From a virus, in IMG/VR virus record IMGVR_UViG_3300048779_000112, positions 1 through 20,857 of that record: a stretch of 20,857 bases of DNA. The stretch is one strand, 5' to 3'. How positions within the stretch are numbered: position 1 is the first letter of the stretch; each line of letters begins with the position of its first letter. Positions 1 to 8,269 of this stretch are shown here, piece after piece. Made by a program: the position numbers and the translations under genes. The notes beneath the pieces are model-generated. The model did no database searches and was not told the origin of the DNA. It saw only the letters and a list, made by a program, of their open reading frames with translations.

Positions 1-549
1 GGTGGAAATCAAGAATACGGCTGGACTTACTATCGTCAATACGCTTCTTCAACTCCTACGATGCCAGGCAATGCGACGATTAATTATCAGACTGGGCAGA
101 TAACAGGGCTAACATTCGCTGACCCAATTCCTGAAGGCACTCCGATTCAGATTCAATACAATCCTAAACAGCTCTCGATTCCGCTCGCGATCATGTTTTC
201 GCAGAACCAATTTACACTCGTCCCAGTGCCTGATGCCGGTTACACTATCGAGCTCACATGCTATCGTCAGCCTATTCAAGCGCTATTAGCGGCTGACATG
301 GCTGGAAATCCTGAGCTATCGGAATGGTGGGAAATACTTGCTGTAGGAGCATCCAAAAAGATATTCGAAGAAAGACTGGATTCCGATGGCGTCATGTTCA
401 TCGACAAGATGCTGAAAGAGCGCTACGACATCATTGAGACAAGAACATACGCGCAGATAGGACAGGAACGAATTAAAACACTTTATACTGATCAACTGAC
501 AGAAAACTATGGTTCTGGCGGCGGATTAACAAACTTTGGTTCGATATGA
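1..549 (+). CDS. Head-to-tail adaptor-like virion protein, 5' end cut off by the window
   Basis: The frame is open from base 1, so the ATG at 61 is internal and the true start lies outside the window. The visible part is 182 residues. The first half is beta-rich (segments such as ATINYQTGQI and GTPIQIQYNP). The second half is helical and acidic/basic, with NPELSEWWEILAVGASKKIF followed by a long helix. This layout, just before a gene 10-like gene, fits the P22 gp4-type adaptor that joins the portal to the tail. The family assignment rests on position and general resemblance, not on a diagnostic motif. The stop codon overlaps the next start (ATGA), so translation is probably coupled to the small basic gene downstream. 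Confidence 0.6.
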   Translation, partial: GGNQEYGWTYYRQYASSTPTMPGNATINYQTGQITGLTFADPIPEGTPIQIQYNPKQLSIPLAIMFSQNQFTLVPVPDAGYTIELTCYRQPIQALLAADMAGNPELSEWWEILAVGASKKIFEERLDSDGVMFIDKMLKERYDIIETRTYAQIGQERIKTLYTDQLTENYGSGGGLTNFGSI

Positions 550-671
550 AACAAAAGAGCAAGCCTCAGAAAATTCCTGATATCAATAAGAAAAAGAAAC
601 TCAAACCGTTGCCGAACAAGCCGATTCCTATGGGAGGAGGGCCATTCGTTGGGAGACATACGACAGGTTAA
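546..671 (+). CDS. Small lysine-rich protein (41 aa)
   Basis: The ATG sits in an ATGA overlap with the preceding stop, and the stop overlaps the next ATG (TAATG). These tight junctions on both sides are the main reason to accept a 41-codon gene. About a quarter of the residues are lysine, with a KKKKLK run and many prolines, so it is probably disordered and strongly basic. It lies between the adaptor and fibre-type genes. A role in binding packaged DNA or acidic capsid surfaces is only a guess; the product belongs to no family I recognise. Confidence 0.55.
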   Translation: MKQKSKPQKIPDINKKKKLKPLPNKPIPMGGGPFVGRHTTG

Positions 672-814
672 TGAAAATGGCCGTTATTAAGGGAAAAGAA
701 AAAGTATTAAAAAAACCTCTCTCGGCTGCCAAAGCCAAGATGAGTGAAAAGGCTAAGAAAAAGCTGCGCAGTCCGCAGAATGTTCAGCCAATTCCAACTG
801 TAGCAGTTAGCTAG
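671..814 (+). CDS. Small lysine/alanine-rich protein (47 aa)
   Basis: The start shares bases with the previous stop in a TAATG junction, indicating coupled translation. The product starts MKMAVIKGKEKVLKKPLSAA and has a helical, lysine-rich centre (KAKMSEKAKKKLR) and a proline/valine tail. It ends 8 bases before the next ATG, which has its own GGGAG ribosome-binding site. It pairs with the preceding basic protein as a two-gene set of short cationic peptides in the virion operon. Function unknown. Confidence 0.5.
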   Translation: MKMAVIKGKEKVLKKPLSAAKAKMSEKAKKKLRSPQNVQPIPTVAVS

Positions 815-822
815 GGAGTAAG

Positions 823-1446
823 ATGCCTATACCAACATACACGCCAGGATATCCACCAGATGGGTCATCTTTAGGTCAAACAAAGTCGACGATTAGAAAT
901 AACCTAGATGGAACGTTTCAGACGCTAGCGGTCGATCACATCAATAACAATGGTCAGCCAGGCACTCAGCCGGCCGGATACCATACAATTATTCACCAAG
1001 TTCCTCAGGTGAGTGTTGCGACTGTAAGCGGCTACAACCAGGTATTCTCTGGAGTTCCTGGGACTTTGATTGTCAATGGTGTGACAACTCCTGCGATTCC
1101 ATCCAATGGAGATACTCAACTTTATTCCTTAACAGGACAGGGTGGTTTATCTCAATTAACTGGAAATAGCGTTGCAATGAGTGGATATAATTGGTTCGGA
1201 GGGATTCTTATCCAATGGGGTAGAATTAGACCTCTCGTTAGTCAAACGACTACTCCTCAATCTTTCAATATAAATTTCCCAAATAATTGTTTCAACGTGC
1301 AATTAACGCTTGGAAACCCATCTTCGACTGGGAATGCTCAAACTGCATCTGTAAGAGATGGAAGTATATCCACATCGGCATTTAGTTATAACTATTCCGG
1401 AGGAAGTGCCTATGACACCATTTACTGGTTAGCTATAGGTAATTAA
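823..1446 (+). CDS. Phage fibre-type protein with tip-like C-terminal beta domain
   Basis: 207 aa. GGGAG precedes the ATG by 4 bases. The N-terminus is polar and contains the metal-binding-looking string DHINNNGQPG and a YHTIIH motif, a pattern found in phage tail proteins. The C-terminal part, from about residue 120, reads GGILIQWGRI, then a PNNCFNVQLTLG strand, and ends YWLAIGN. This matches the gp53-like C-terminal fibre domain, where a G-x-x-x-QWG strand, an FPN-C-x-V-x strand and a final W-x-A-x-G strand are conserved. It is probably a minor tail fibre or tail-tip component. It sits beside the gene 10-like gene, roughly where P22 keeps tail hub genes. The receptor-binding role is inferred. 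Confidence 0.6.
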   Translation: MPIPTYTPGYPPDGSSLGQTKSTIRNNLDGTFQTLAVDHINNNGQPGTQPAGYHTIIHQVPQVSVATVSGYNQVFSGVPGTLIVNGVTTPAIPSNGDTQLYSLTGQGGLSQLTGNSVAMSGYNWFGGILIQWGRIRPLVSQTTTPQSFNINFPNNCFNVQLTLGNPSSTGNAQTASVRDGSISTSAFSYNYSGGSAYDTIYWLAIGN

Positions 1447-3996
1447 ATGACAGGATTCCAACAAGTATTGATCGGAGGATATCCTGGAGGAGGTTTAACC
1501 CAGGACAGGAAGCCGGCTCTATTAGCAAACGAAGCTTATTCCGATCTCGAAAACGCCTATGTATTTCGCGAGAGGACAAAGAAAAGAGATGGCGAAGTCC
1601 CTATGGGTCGTTTATCTCGTGTCTTTTCGAATGTTGCGATTGGCAACAGTGGTGCTTCTCCTTGGACTTTCAATCTCTATACGGCCATATCAGTCACTCC
1701 AGAAGCAAATGCAGAAATTGCACCTGGAAGCGTCACTATTACGATTGCCACACTGGCCACTCCTTTTGTCGATCAAGGAAATGGAATTTTGTCAAACGCC
1801 ACTCCAGGAAATTCCGGAATCATCAACTATATGACCGGTTCGGTGACTCTGACTACTACAGTCGGAGCAGGGAATGCAACAACAGTCAGTTTGACCTATT
1901 ATCCAGCTCTTCCCGTGATGGGAATTATAAAAAGGGACGTATCAACATTCGGCATCGACTCTACTGTCTTTTTTGATACGAAATATGCTTATCAGTATGT
2001 CAATGGTTTTGTTGAATTGGCCCCAGGAACTACTTGGACAGGAACGAATACGGATTTCTTCTGGGCAGCAAACTATCAAGGCGCGACTCCAGATTTAAGA
2101 TATTTCTTCGCAACGAACAATAACATCGACATCCTTCATACTCTATATGACCCGATTCGCTATTACAATAACTCAACCTGGACAAATCTTCAGCCTTTAG
2201 TCACAGCAACAATCACACTTTGGCAGGGGTTGATTTTAATCCCTTACTATGGCCGTTTGCTTGCCCTTAATACATGGGAAGGCCCAACAGCCTCTACTTA
2301 CACAGGCGCAACCAATTTCTTCTCTAGGTGCAGATTTAGTCAGATTGGCGACCCTACCGATCAAACGAATGGCTGGCGTTCCGATATCTTCGGTCGCGGT
2401 GGATTCATTGATGCCCCGACAAACGAAGCTATCGTCAGTGCAGCGTTTTTCCGAAACACTTTAATCGTCTTTTTCGAATATTCAACTTGGCAACTTCGCT
2501 ACATTGGAGAGTATGGACTTCCCTTTATTTTCGAACGAATTTCTTCCGACTTTGGCGCCGTTAGCCCTTATAGTCCTATTGTATTTGACCAAGGAGTCAT
2601 GGCAGTCAGCGACAGAGGAATCATACAGGCAGCAGCAAACGGAGTCACTAGACTAGATGACCAAATTCCAGAACAAGTCTTTAGCTTTGAAATCCAGAAC
2701 AGCGCTCCTAACTTTGTCCATGGAATCAGAGATTTTGAGAAGGAGCTTGTCTACTGGAACTACGTAGACACCGCCAACGCTTCAACTAATCAATCTTATC
2801 CGAATACCGTTCTTGTCTTCAATTATCGAAACAATACCTGGGCTAAATTCCGAGATACCATTACCTGTTTCGGCACAGCTCAATTCCAGTTCGGAATTAC
2901 CTGGGATAGTTTGACAACTTTCTGGGAAAGCAATGTGAGCTGGGATAACGTAGACGATCAACAATATGTTGATTTCGTAGCGGCCGGAACTCAGCAAGGT
3001 TTTATCAACATCTATCAGAATCCAGATGCCGAAACCCCTCAAGCGATCACGACATTATATGCGAATACCATGGCTATCACTGATATTGCTTTTAGTGGAA
3101 CTATTACAGGACTGACTGAGGTTACTATTCCTAGTCATAATTTGGCAAATGGAGAGATTATCTATATTCTAAATACAATCTGGAATGGAACCGACCCAGG
3201 ACTGAATGGACTCATCTATAATGTGACAGTCGTAGACGCCAACACTGTCACATTGGCTACATGGGATTTCGCAGCTCAGAGCTACACAGCAGTGAATATC
3301 ACTTCATCAGCCGTTTACCTCGGTGGCGGCCGCGTGACACTATTTCCTAAGATGAATATCCAAGGGAAGGACTTCAATCCATTCCAGGGAGAAGGAAAGC
3401 AGTTTAAACTTTCTTATATTGATTTCCAGATGGACGCCAATATTCAATCTCCTGCAATCGTGGCGACTACCATTCAGTTATTTGTAAACTCTTATCTTGG
3501 AGAGCAAGCCAATCTCCTGGCAACGAATGATTCGCTAGTAAACTCGGCTTTAAATAATTCATCTCAAAATTCTCGTTTCATAACAAATGCGACACGATCA
3601 AATCCTTGTCAAATCACTAGCCCCAATCACAGTTTAATTCCTGGAACCCTAATTTATATCGGTGACGTTCAAGGAATGACCCAACTCAACTCGGCTATCT
3701 ATTCGATCACGGTCGTGGATGCAAACAATTTTACGCTGGACAATACGGATTCTTCTGGGTTCAGCGCGTATACAAAAGGTGGTGTATGGAACACTAGCCC
3801 CGTCAATGGTCAAACCTATATTCCTGGCTCTCAGTACGCCTGGTATCGCTTCTACAGCACTCAATTCGGGCAGTATTTGCGAGTAGGTCTGACGTATGAC
3901 GACAACCTGATGAATCAGCTTGCTACCCACCAAACTCCCATGGAATTGAACGCGATGAATCTATGGTTTCGCCAGGGAGGAAGGCTTATTAACTAG
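1447..3996 (+). CDS. Large tail accessory / DNA-stabilisation-like protein (P22 gp10 position)
   Basis: 849 aa, starting 1 base after the previous stop (TAAATG). The N-terminus has GGYPGGGLTQDRKPALLANE, then a YSDLENAYVFRERTKKRDGE segment. This is the pattern of P22 gp10-type tail accessory proteins, in which a glycine-rich start is followed by an EN-Y-V-R-x-G-x-KR motif. P22 gp10 is much shorter (about 470 aa). The extra length here is made of inserted beta domains, including two FCCH-like modules at about residues 550-605 and 712-780. The second has SPNHSLIPGTLIYIGDVQGM, then a TVVDANNFTLD strand and a YTKGG end; the first is a divergent copy with IPSHNLANGEIIYIL and TVVDANTVTL. It probably builds part of the short tail below the adaptor. 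Confidence 0.65.
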   Translation: MTGFQQVLIGGYPGGGLTQDRKPALLANEAYSDLENAYVFRERTKKRDGEVPMGRLSRVFSNVAIGNSGASPWTFNLYTAISVTPEANAEIAPGSVTITIATLATPFVDQGNGILSNATPGNSGIINYMTGSVTLTTTVGAGNATTVSLTYYPALPVMGIIKRDVSTFGIDSTVFFDTKYAYQYVNGFVELAPGTTWTGTNTDFFWAANYQGATPDLRYFFATNNNIDILHTLYDPIRYYNNSTWTNLQPLVTATITLWQGLILIPYYGRLLALNTWEGPTASTYTGATNFFSRCRFSQIGDPTDQTNGWRSDIFGRGGFIDAPTNEAIVSAAFFRNTLIVFFEYSTWQLRYIGEYGLPFIFERISSDFGAVSPYSPIVFDQGVMAVSDRGIIQAAANGVTRLDDQIPEQVFSFEIQNSAPNFVHGIRDFEKELVYWNYVDTANASTNQSYPNTVLVFNYRNNTWAKFRDTITCFGTAQFQFGITWDSLTTFWESNVSWDNVDDQQYVDFVAAGTQQGFINIYQNPDAETPQAITTLYANTMAITDIAFSGTITGLTEVTIPSHNLANGEIIYILNTIWNGTDPGLNGLIYNVTVVDANTVTLATWDFAAQSYTAVNITSSAVYLGGGRVTLFPKMNIQGKDFNPFQGEGKQFKLSYIDFQMDANIQSPAIVATTIQLFVNSYLGEQANLLATNDSLVNSALNNSSQNSRFITNATRSNPCQITSPNHSLIPGTLIYIGDVQGMTQLNSAIYSITVVDANNFTLDNTDSSGFSAYTKGGVWNTSPVNGQTYIPGSQYAWYRFYSTQFGQYLRVGLTYDDNLMNQLATHQTPMELNAMNLWFRQGGRLIN

Positions 3997-3998
3997 AC

Positions 3999-4051
3999 AA
4001 GGTGGACTCTTATATGTATAACATATATCGGATATATAAGAGATATATATA
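3999..4051 (+). promoter_or_regulatory. Shine-Dalgarno separated from its ATG by a perfect hairpin
   Basis: AAGGTGGA (3999-4006) is followed directly by a 9-bp perfect inverted repeat: CTCTTATAT at 4007-4015 pairs with ATATAAGAG at 4034-4042. A further G-U and a U-A pair extend the stem. The ATG is at 4052. Folding would leave 9 bases between stem and ATG, giving a normal ribosome-binding spacing. No other good Shine-Dalgarno sequence lies near the ATG, and a TAA at 4037-4039 rules out an earlier in-frame start. A competing small hairpin is possible: TATATGT (4011-4017) with ACATATA (4021-4027). GATATATA also occurs twice (4031-4038, 4042-4049). Confidence 0.6.
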
Positions 4052-4555
4052 ATGACCTTTTCAAGCGACCTTTCTCTCAATACCAATCAGCTTCCAGTCT
4101 CGCTGGATGTCAATCCTCAGGATAGGGATTTTGAGAATATTTTATTGCTTTATCTTCGTCGGGTCGCGAATGCGGTCAACACCAAAGAAAGCGGATTGTT
4201 TCTTCTTCAAGAGAATGCAAACTTTGAGCAATGGTATCAGATTGGAAATCCCCAACAGAATCGTAATGCTTATAGGATTACCGCTGATTTGGTCATGCTA
4301 AATGGCGGAAACATTCCAGCGGGAACCACAAATATTGTTTTGTCATCATCGACACAACCGAAAAACATTAACGGATATCTTTATCCTGTTCAAGGATTTG
4401 GTGGCGCAAATGATACAACTGGACTTTCTTATTTCTTAAACGACCCTGACATTTATGTCCGATATAATAACTCGACAAATACAATTATTATCCAAAATAA
4501 TTCGGGTAATGACTTGACTTGGTGTGTGTGGGTCATGGAATATTTGAAGTCCTGA
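4052..4555 (+). CDS. Virion-associated beta protein (P22 gp14 position)
   Basis: 167 aa. A helical N-terminus (DFENILLLYLRRVANAVNTK) is followed by NANFEQWYQIGNPQQNRNAY, then a beta-rich body with LNGGNIPAGTTNIVL and an ending WCVWVMEYLK. This 'GNPQQNRNAYR ... LNGGNI' layout recurs in uncharacterised phage structural proteins with a final EYLK strand. P22 gp14, of similar length (about 172 aa) and in the same place before the three ejection genes, helps assembly of the ejection apparatus. The equivalence is by position only. Translation probably depends on the hairpin-spaced ribosome-binding site just upstream. Confidence 0.55.
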   Translation: MTFSSDLSLNTNQLPVSLDVNPQDRDFENILLLYLRRVANAVNTKESGLFLLQENANFEQWYQIGNPQQNRNAYRITADLVMLNGGNIPAGTTNIVLSSSTQPKNINGYLYPVQGFGGANDTTGLSYFLNDPDIYVRYNNSTNTIIIQNNSGNDLTWCVWVMEYLKS

Positions 4556-4556
4556 C

Positions 4557-4582
4557 TTGTTTATAAGGCTAGTTATAAACAA
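4557..4582. other. Perfect 10-bp AT-rich hairpin between virion genes
   Basis: TTGTTTATAA (4557-4566) pairs with TTATAAACAA (4573-4582) around a GGCTAG loop, one base after the preceding stop. No T-run follows on the plus strand, so it is not a classical terminator. It may act in RNA processing or protect a 3' end. The next gene has its own AGGTGA ribosome-binding site. Confidence 0.55.
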
Positions 4583-4605
4583 TAACAAAAAAATATAGGT
4601 GAACT

Positions 4606-5199
4606 ATGCCAAAATTCAGCGAATGGCTCTTCGGAAGCCCAGACAAATTGAAAAAAGTAGCTACAGGGACAAAAGAGCAGCAAGGTTTGCATAATAGCAT
4701 CCTTGGTCAAGCCATGGGGATGCAAGGCCAGGGCGGCGGTTATGACCTCGCTCAAAACTATTTCAATAATTTCCTTGGTGATAATCAACAGCAAGCTTTC
4801 GATCAGTTTTCCCAGCCATATATGCAGCAATTCCAAGAGCAGATGCTTCCTCAGATTGCAGAGAGATTCGCAGGCGGTGGAGCATTGTCTTCAAGTGGCT
4901 TTGGTCAATCATTGGGGGGAGCAGCTTCCGGATTACAATCCCAGCTAGCTCAACTATTTTCACAGCTTCAAAGTCAAGCGGCTGGACAACAGTACAATCA
5001 ATACAATCAACTTTCTCAGACAGGACTTAATTACCAGCCCTTTGCTTATCAACAAAAACAAGGTTCTGGGGGCATGTTAGCTCCTCTTCTTGGTGGTATT
5101 GGCACTGCTATGGGGGGTCCGATTGGAGCCGCTCTAGGGCAGGGAATCGGAGGAGGAATAAGCAGCCTGTTTAAAGGCGGCGGGGGAGGAATGGCATAA
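4606..5199 (+). CDS. Putative DNA-ejection protein 1 (P22 gp7-like position and size)
   Basis: 197 aa, rich in glutamine and glycine. A short N-terminus (FSEWLFGSPDKLKKVATG) is followed by a glutamine-rich helical core, with a GGGALSSSGFGQSLGGAASG hinge at about residues 87-106. The C-terminus is a glycine-rich hydrophobic stretch (about 158-190: LAPLLGGIGTAMGGPIGAAL) that could insert into membranes, ending in a GGGGG tail. These are typical features of internal virion proteins delivered into the host envelope with the DNA. It is the first of three consecutive genes whose lengths (197, 429, 594 aa) track P22 gp7, gp20 and gp16 (229, 471, 609 aa). The stop overlaps the next start (TAATG). Confidence 0.6.
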   Translation: MPKFSEWLFGSPDKLKKVATGTKEQQGLHNSILGQAMGMQGQGGGYDLAQNYFNNFLGDNQQQAFDQFSQPYMQQFQEQMLPQIAERFAGGGALSSSGFGQSLGGAASGLQSQLAQLFSQLQSQAAGQQYNQYNQLSQTGLNYQPFAYQQKQGSGGMLAPLLGGIGTAMGGPIGAALGQGIGGGISSLFKGGGGGMA

Positions 5200-6488
5200 T
5201 GGTTCAAGTAATTAAAACAGAAAATCCTCAGGGAAGACTATCCGAAATGCTTGGCATGAGTTTAGGTCAAGGTATCGGAAATGGTCTTAATACTTTCTTT
5301 GCAAATAGAAGTTTAGAAAGCGTCATGAAAGATAAATCTCTCGAAGGAGCCCCTCAATCTAAAAAGCTTGAAGCTTTGCGTAGTGCTTTAAGTCCCTACG
5401 GAGAGAAAGGTCAAGAAATCTTTCAACAACGCATGATGATTGATCAACAGGAAAGAAACGAAGCTGAGATGGCAAAGAATGAAGCTCAGCAAGAAGTATT
5501 AAGCCGTGTGGTTACTGGCGAAAAAGTTCCTGCTAAAGATTTGAAAAAGCTTACTCCAGAAAACCAGCTCAAAGTCATGGATTTGCAAAAGAGAAGGGAA
5601 GCCGGCAAAAGTGTGCTAGATTCCCTAATTAAGGCTGGTTATCCTGAAGAAACTGCAAAAATATGGCAAAATCAGATGGAAAATGCTCCAATAGGAGGCC
5701 AATCTGACGTAATTAAGAACGTAAACGATCTAATCAGACGTTCGAAAGCAGGTAAAGGTTTAGGACAACCACAGCAAGAAAAACAAGAAATAAGTCCAAA
5801 TATTGATATACCTGGCACGAGTTTAGGAGCTTTAGATTTAGATTTTCCTGAGCTTCCTGAACCTATTGGCATGACTCCTTCTGATATCGTTAAGCAAAAC
5901 GAATACAGAGAAAAAACGATTAGTCCTCTTTATGAAGATACGGTTAATCGTCTAAATGCTTTAGATGATGAATATCGTGAAGTAAAGCATCTCCAAGAAC
6001 TTAATGAAATTCCTGGCGCTTTGCCTACCGGAGTGGAAAAATGGAACGTGGATTGGGATTCCGGTGATTTGAGAGTGAAAGCTTTAGCAACCCCAGAAGC
6101 TCAGGACTATGTTAAAACGATTGCGCGTATGGCAAGAAGGGCTAAAGACTTCTTCCCTGGACGAGTAACCAACTTTGACTTAGATCAATTTAAACAAGGT
6201 TTCCCAACTCTAGCTAACAGTCCAGATGGAAGAAGGTTAATTGCCGAACAGCTAGCTTTAGGAAATAGAATTGCTTATTTAAAAGATGAAACTTATAAAG
6301 CCGCAGTTGAACATTATGGTTCTGGAGCTGATCCAGTTTTAGTTAAAAAGTATGCAACAGAAAACTATAGAAGATTGAAAACTCAATTAGAAGATCAATT
6401 GAAAATGGTTAATTCTAAAGCTCGTTCTATGGTTAAAGAAGAAGGTGCTAAGGAAAACAGACCCTCACTGGAAGATATTTTTAGATGA
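5199..6488 (+). CDS. Putative DNA-ejection protein 2 (P22 gp20-like position and size)
   Basis: 429 aa, starting in a TAATG overlap with ejection protein 1 and ending in an ATGA overlap with ejection protein 3, so the three are made together. The N-terminus has a glycine-spaced amphipathic helix (MLGMSLGQGIGNGLNTFF). A long predicted coiled region follows at about residues 75-140, rich in E, Q and K. A KAGYPEETAKIW segment near residue 147 resembles the AGY helix motifs of the next protein. The second half is charged, helical and without cysteines or a recognisable enzymatic motif. The P22 gp20-like assignment is based on order, size and helical character. Confidence 0.55.
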   Translation: MVQVIKTENPQGRLSEMLGMSLGQGIGNGLNTFFANRSLESVMKDKSLEGAPQSKKLEALRSALSPYGEKGQEIFQQRMMIDQQERNEAEMAKNEAQQEVLSRVVTGEKVPAKDLKKLTPENQLKVMDLQKRREAGKSVLDSLIKAGYPEETAKIWQNQMENAPIGGQSDVIKNVNDLIRRSKAGKGLGQPQQEKQEISPNIDIPGTSLGALDLDFPELPEPIGMTPSDIVKQNEYREKTISPLYEDTVNRLNALDDEYREVKHLQELNEIPGALPTGVEKWNVDWDSGDLRVKALATPEAQDYVKTIARMARRAKDFFPGRVTNFDLDQFKQGFPTLANSPDGRRLIAEQLALGNRIAYLKDETYKAAVEHYGSGADPVLVKKYATENYRRLKTQLEDQLKMVNSKARSMVKEEGAKENRPSLEDIFR

Positions 6489-8269
6489 ACTATCAAGAAA
6501 AGTATCAAAAGGCTAAACAAGCTGGATATTCTGACGAAGAAATCATGGAATTCCTTGGGGAAAAAGACCCAAGCTTTGGACAGAAGATTGAGCAGGCGAA
6601 AGAAGCTGGCTATACCCCTCAAGAAGTTTTAGGTTTCTTTAATTCCGCTCCCAAGAAAGAAAAAATGGGCTTCGGCGATTATGCTGCGGATTTCGGCAAG
6701 CAAACGGCCCAGGGCTTCGGAATTGGTGCGCTTGGTACATATGGTGATATTCTCGATTTATTCGGCCTACAGGCCAAGGAAACGCTTCCTGGCGAGCAAG
6801 CCAAATACAGCCGAGAATTCGATATCTTAGAGAAAATGGAAAGGGGAGAAGTTCCTTCAGCCGGCGAACTCATGGAACTTTCCGGAGATGATGATATAGC
6901 TCCTCGATTCTCAAGGCTTCCATCTTCTGAAGATATTCAAAATATAGGGTCTGAATTAGGACTCGTTTCCGAACCAAAATCAGCAGCAGGTCGTTATGGT
7001 CGTCGCATTGGTAAAATTGGTGGCGGAAGCCTTGCGGTTGGTGGCACGGGCCTTGTGGCTCCTATCGTAGCTGGCGCAGCTGGACAGACATTAGAAGAAG
7101 CTGGAGCTCCTCCCTGGGCACAAGCCGCAGCTGAAATCATAGCTGCCTTAAAGTTCGCGCCTAAGACTAATGTACCTGTCACATCCAAATCAAAAGAAGT
7201 TGAAAACGTAATCAAGGACTTGAGAAAAGCTGGTTATTCCGAGAAAGACATCACCCTTGCAAAGAGTGCTCTTGAAGAAAGAAAGATACTGAAAAAGTAT
7301 GCCTCACTAACGCCAGAAGCAGAAAATGCAATAAATTCTGGAGTTAAAAACAGTGAGAATCTATTTAAAGAACAAATCAAAAAGGGGTTACCTGGCTATG
7401 CTGAAGGCGGTTTACAATACCTTGAAAAACAAGCTTCAAACGTTTATCAATCAATGGAGGAATTGGCCTCCAGCGTGCCCATAAAAAACACTGCTCCAGT
7501 TAAGAAATCCATCGAAAACGCCATTGCCTATCTTGAGAAATATCCTCTTCTCGATGAACAAAAGAAGTTCATTGAGTTCATGAAAGACGGTCTCACAAAG
7601 CTTGACAAGGCAGACACAGCAGAATTCTTCACAGGATTCTATCGGAATTTGGGCAAAGCTGGAAATTGGGGAGACCCGAAGCAGAAAGAACATTTGCTTG
7701 GATTAGTCAAGCAGGGGATTAAGGATACTTTTGCAGAATCTGGCCCAGAAGCTGCCAAATTCGGGAAGTATTTCGATGCCACCAATGAAGCCTGGAAGAA
7801 ATGGCTTAATGCTCGAGACCTGATGCAAACTATTGAGAAAGCTCAAAACGTCGATGGCATGAACTTCAAAAAGCTAACTTCTATTCTTAATGATTCCCAT
7901 AACCATGAACTTGCCAAAAAAGTTTTAGGTCCTGAGCAAGTAAAAAATATCCAAACTATTTCTGATGGTGCACAAGCTATCGAATCTTTGCTTAAACAGA
8001 TTCCAAAAAATGATAAAAGTGCTCAGGAATTAAAATTACTATCAGCTTTAGGGGCACTTTTTATTCATGGCAGAAAAGAACCATTAGCAGCCTTTATCGG
8101 CTTGGAAGCGGCCAAGAGATTTTCTACTAATCTTTTGACTGATCCTGCAAAGCAAAACACAATGAAACGTCTTATCATAGCTGCAAAAAATAACTCACCT
8201 CAACAAGCAGCTATATTAGCTCAAGAATTGATTAAAGAAGATTCCTCTCAATCCAAAGCAAAACAGTAG
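6485..8269 (+). CDS. Putative DNA-ejection protein 3 (P22 gp16-like position and size)
   Basis: 594 aa. Two tandem helical repeats open the protein: KAKQAGYSDEEIMEFLG (about residues 8-24) and QAKEAGYTPQEVLGFFN (about 37-53). A related third copy, LRKAGYSEKDITLAKSAL, lies near residue 245. A glycine/alanine-rich hydrophobic region at about residues 170-210 (GKIGGGSLAVGGTGLVAPIV) could cross or enter a membrane, as expected for a protein that helps DNA cross the inner membrane. The rest is charged and helical. No lysozyme or transglycosylase motif is evident. It is the last gene of the left virion operon. Its final codons overlap a tiny antisense gene. Confidence 0.6.
   Translation: MNYQEKYQKAKQAGYSDEEIMEFLGEKDPSFGQKIEQAKEAGYTPQEVLGFFNSAPKKEKMGFGDYAADFGKQTAQGFGIGALGTYGDILDLFGLQAKETLPGEQAKYSREFDILEKMERGEVPSAGELMELSGDDDIAPRFSRLPSSEDIQNIGSELGLVSEPKSAAGRYGRRIGKIGGGSLAVGGTGLVAPIVAGAAGQTLEEAGAPPWAQAAAEIIAALKFAPKTNVPVTSKSKEVENVIKDLRKAGYSEKDITLAKSALEERKILKKYASLTPEAENAINSGVKNSENLFKEQIKKGLPGYAEGGLQYLEKQASNVYQSMEELASSVPIKNTAPVKKSIENAIAYLEKYPLLDEQKKFIEFMKDGLTKLDKADTAEFFTGFYRNLGKAGNWGDPKQKEHLLGLVKQGIKDTFAESGPEAAKFGKYFDATNEAWKKWLNARDLMQTIEKAQNVDGMNFKKLTSILNDSHNHELAKKVLGPEQVKNIQTISDGAQAIESLLKQIPKNDKSAQELKLLSALGALFIHGRKEPLAAFIGLEAAKRFSTNLLTDPAKQNTMKRLIIAAKNNSPQQAAILAQELIKEDSSQSKAKQ

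Noticed and set aside
3994-4054. Translational bypass (T4 gene 60-like) joining the 849-aa and 167-aa genes
   Set aside because: There are no matching take-off and landing codons around the gap, and the downstream product has a sensible own N-terminus; the hairpin is better explained as spacing the ribosome-binding site.
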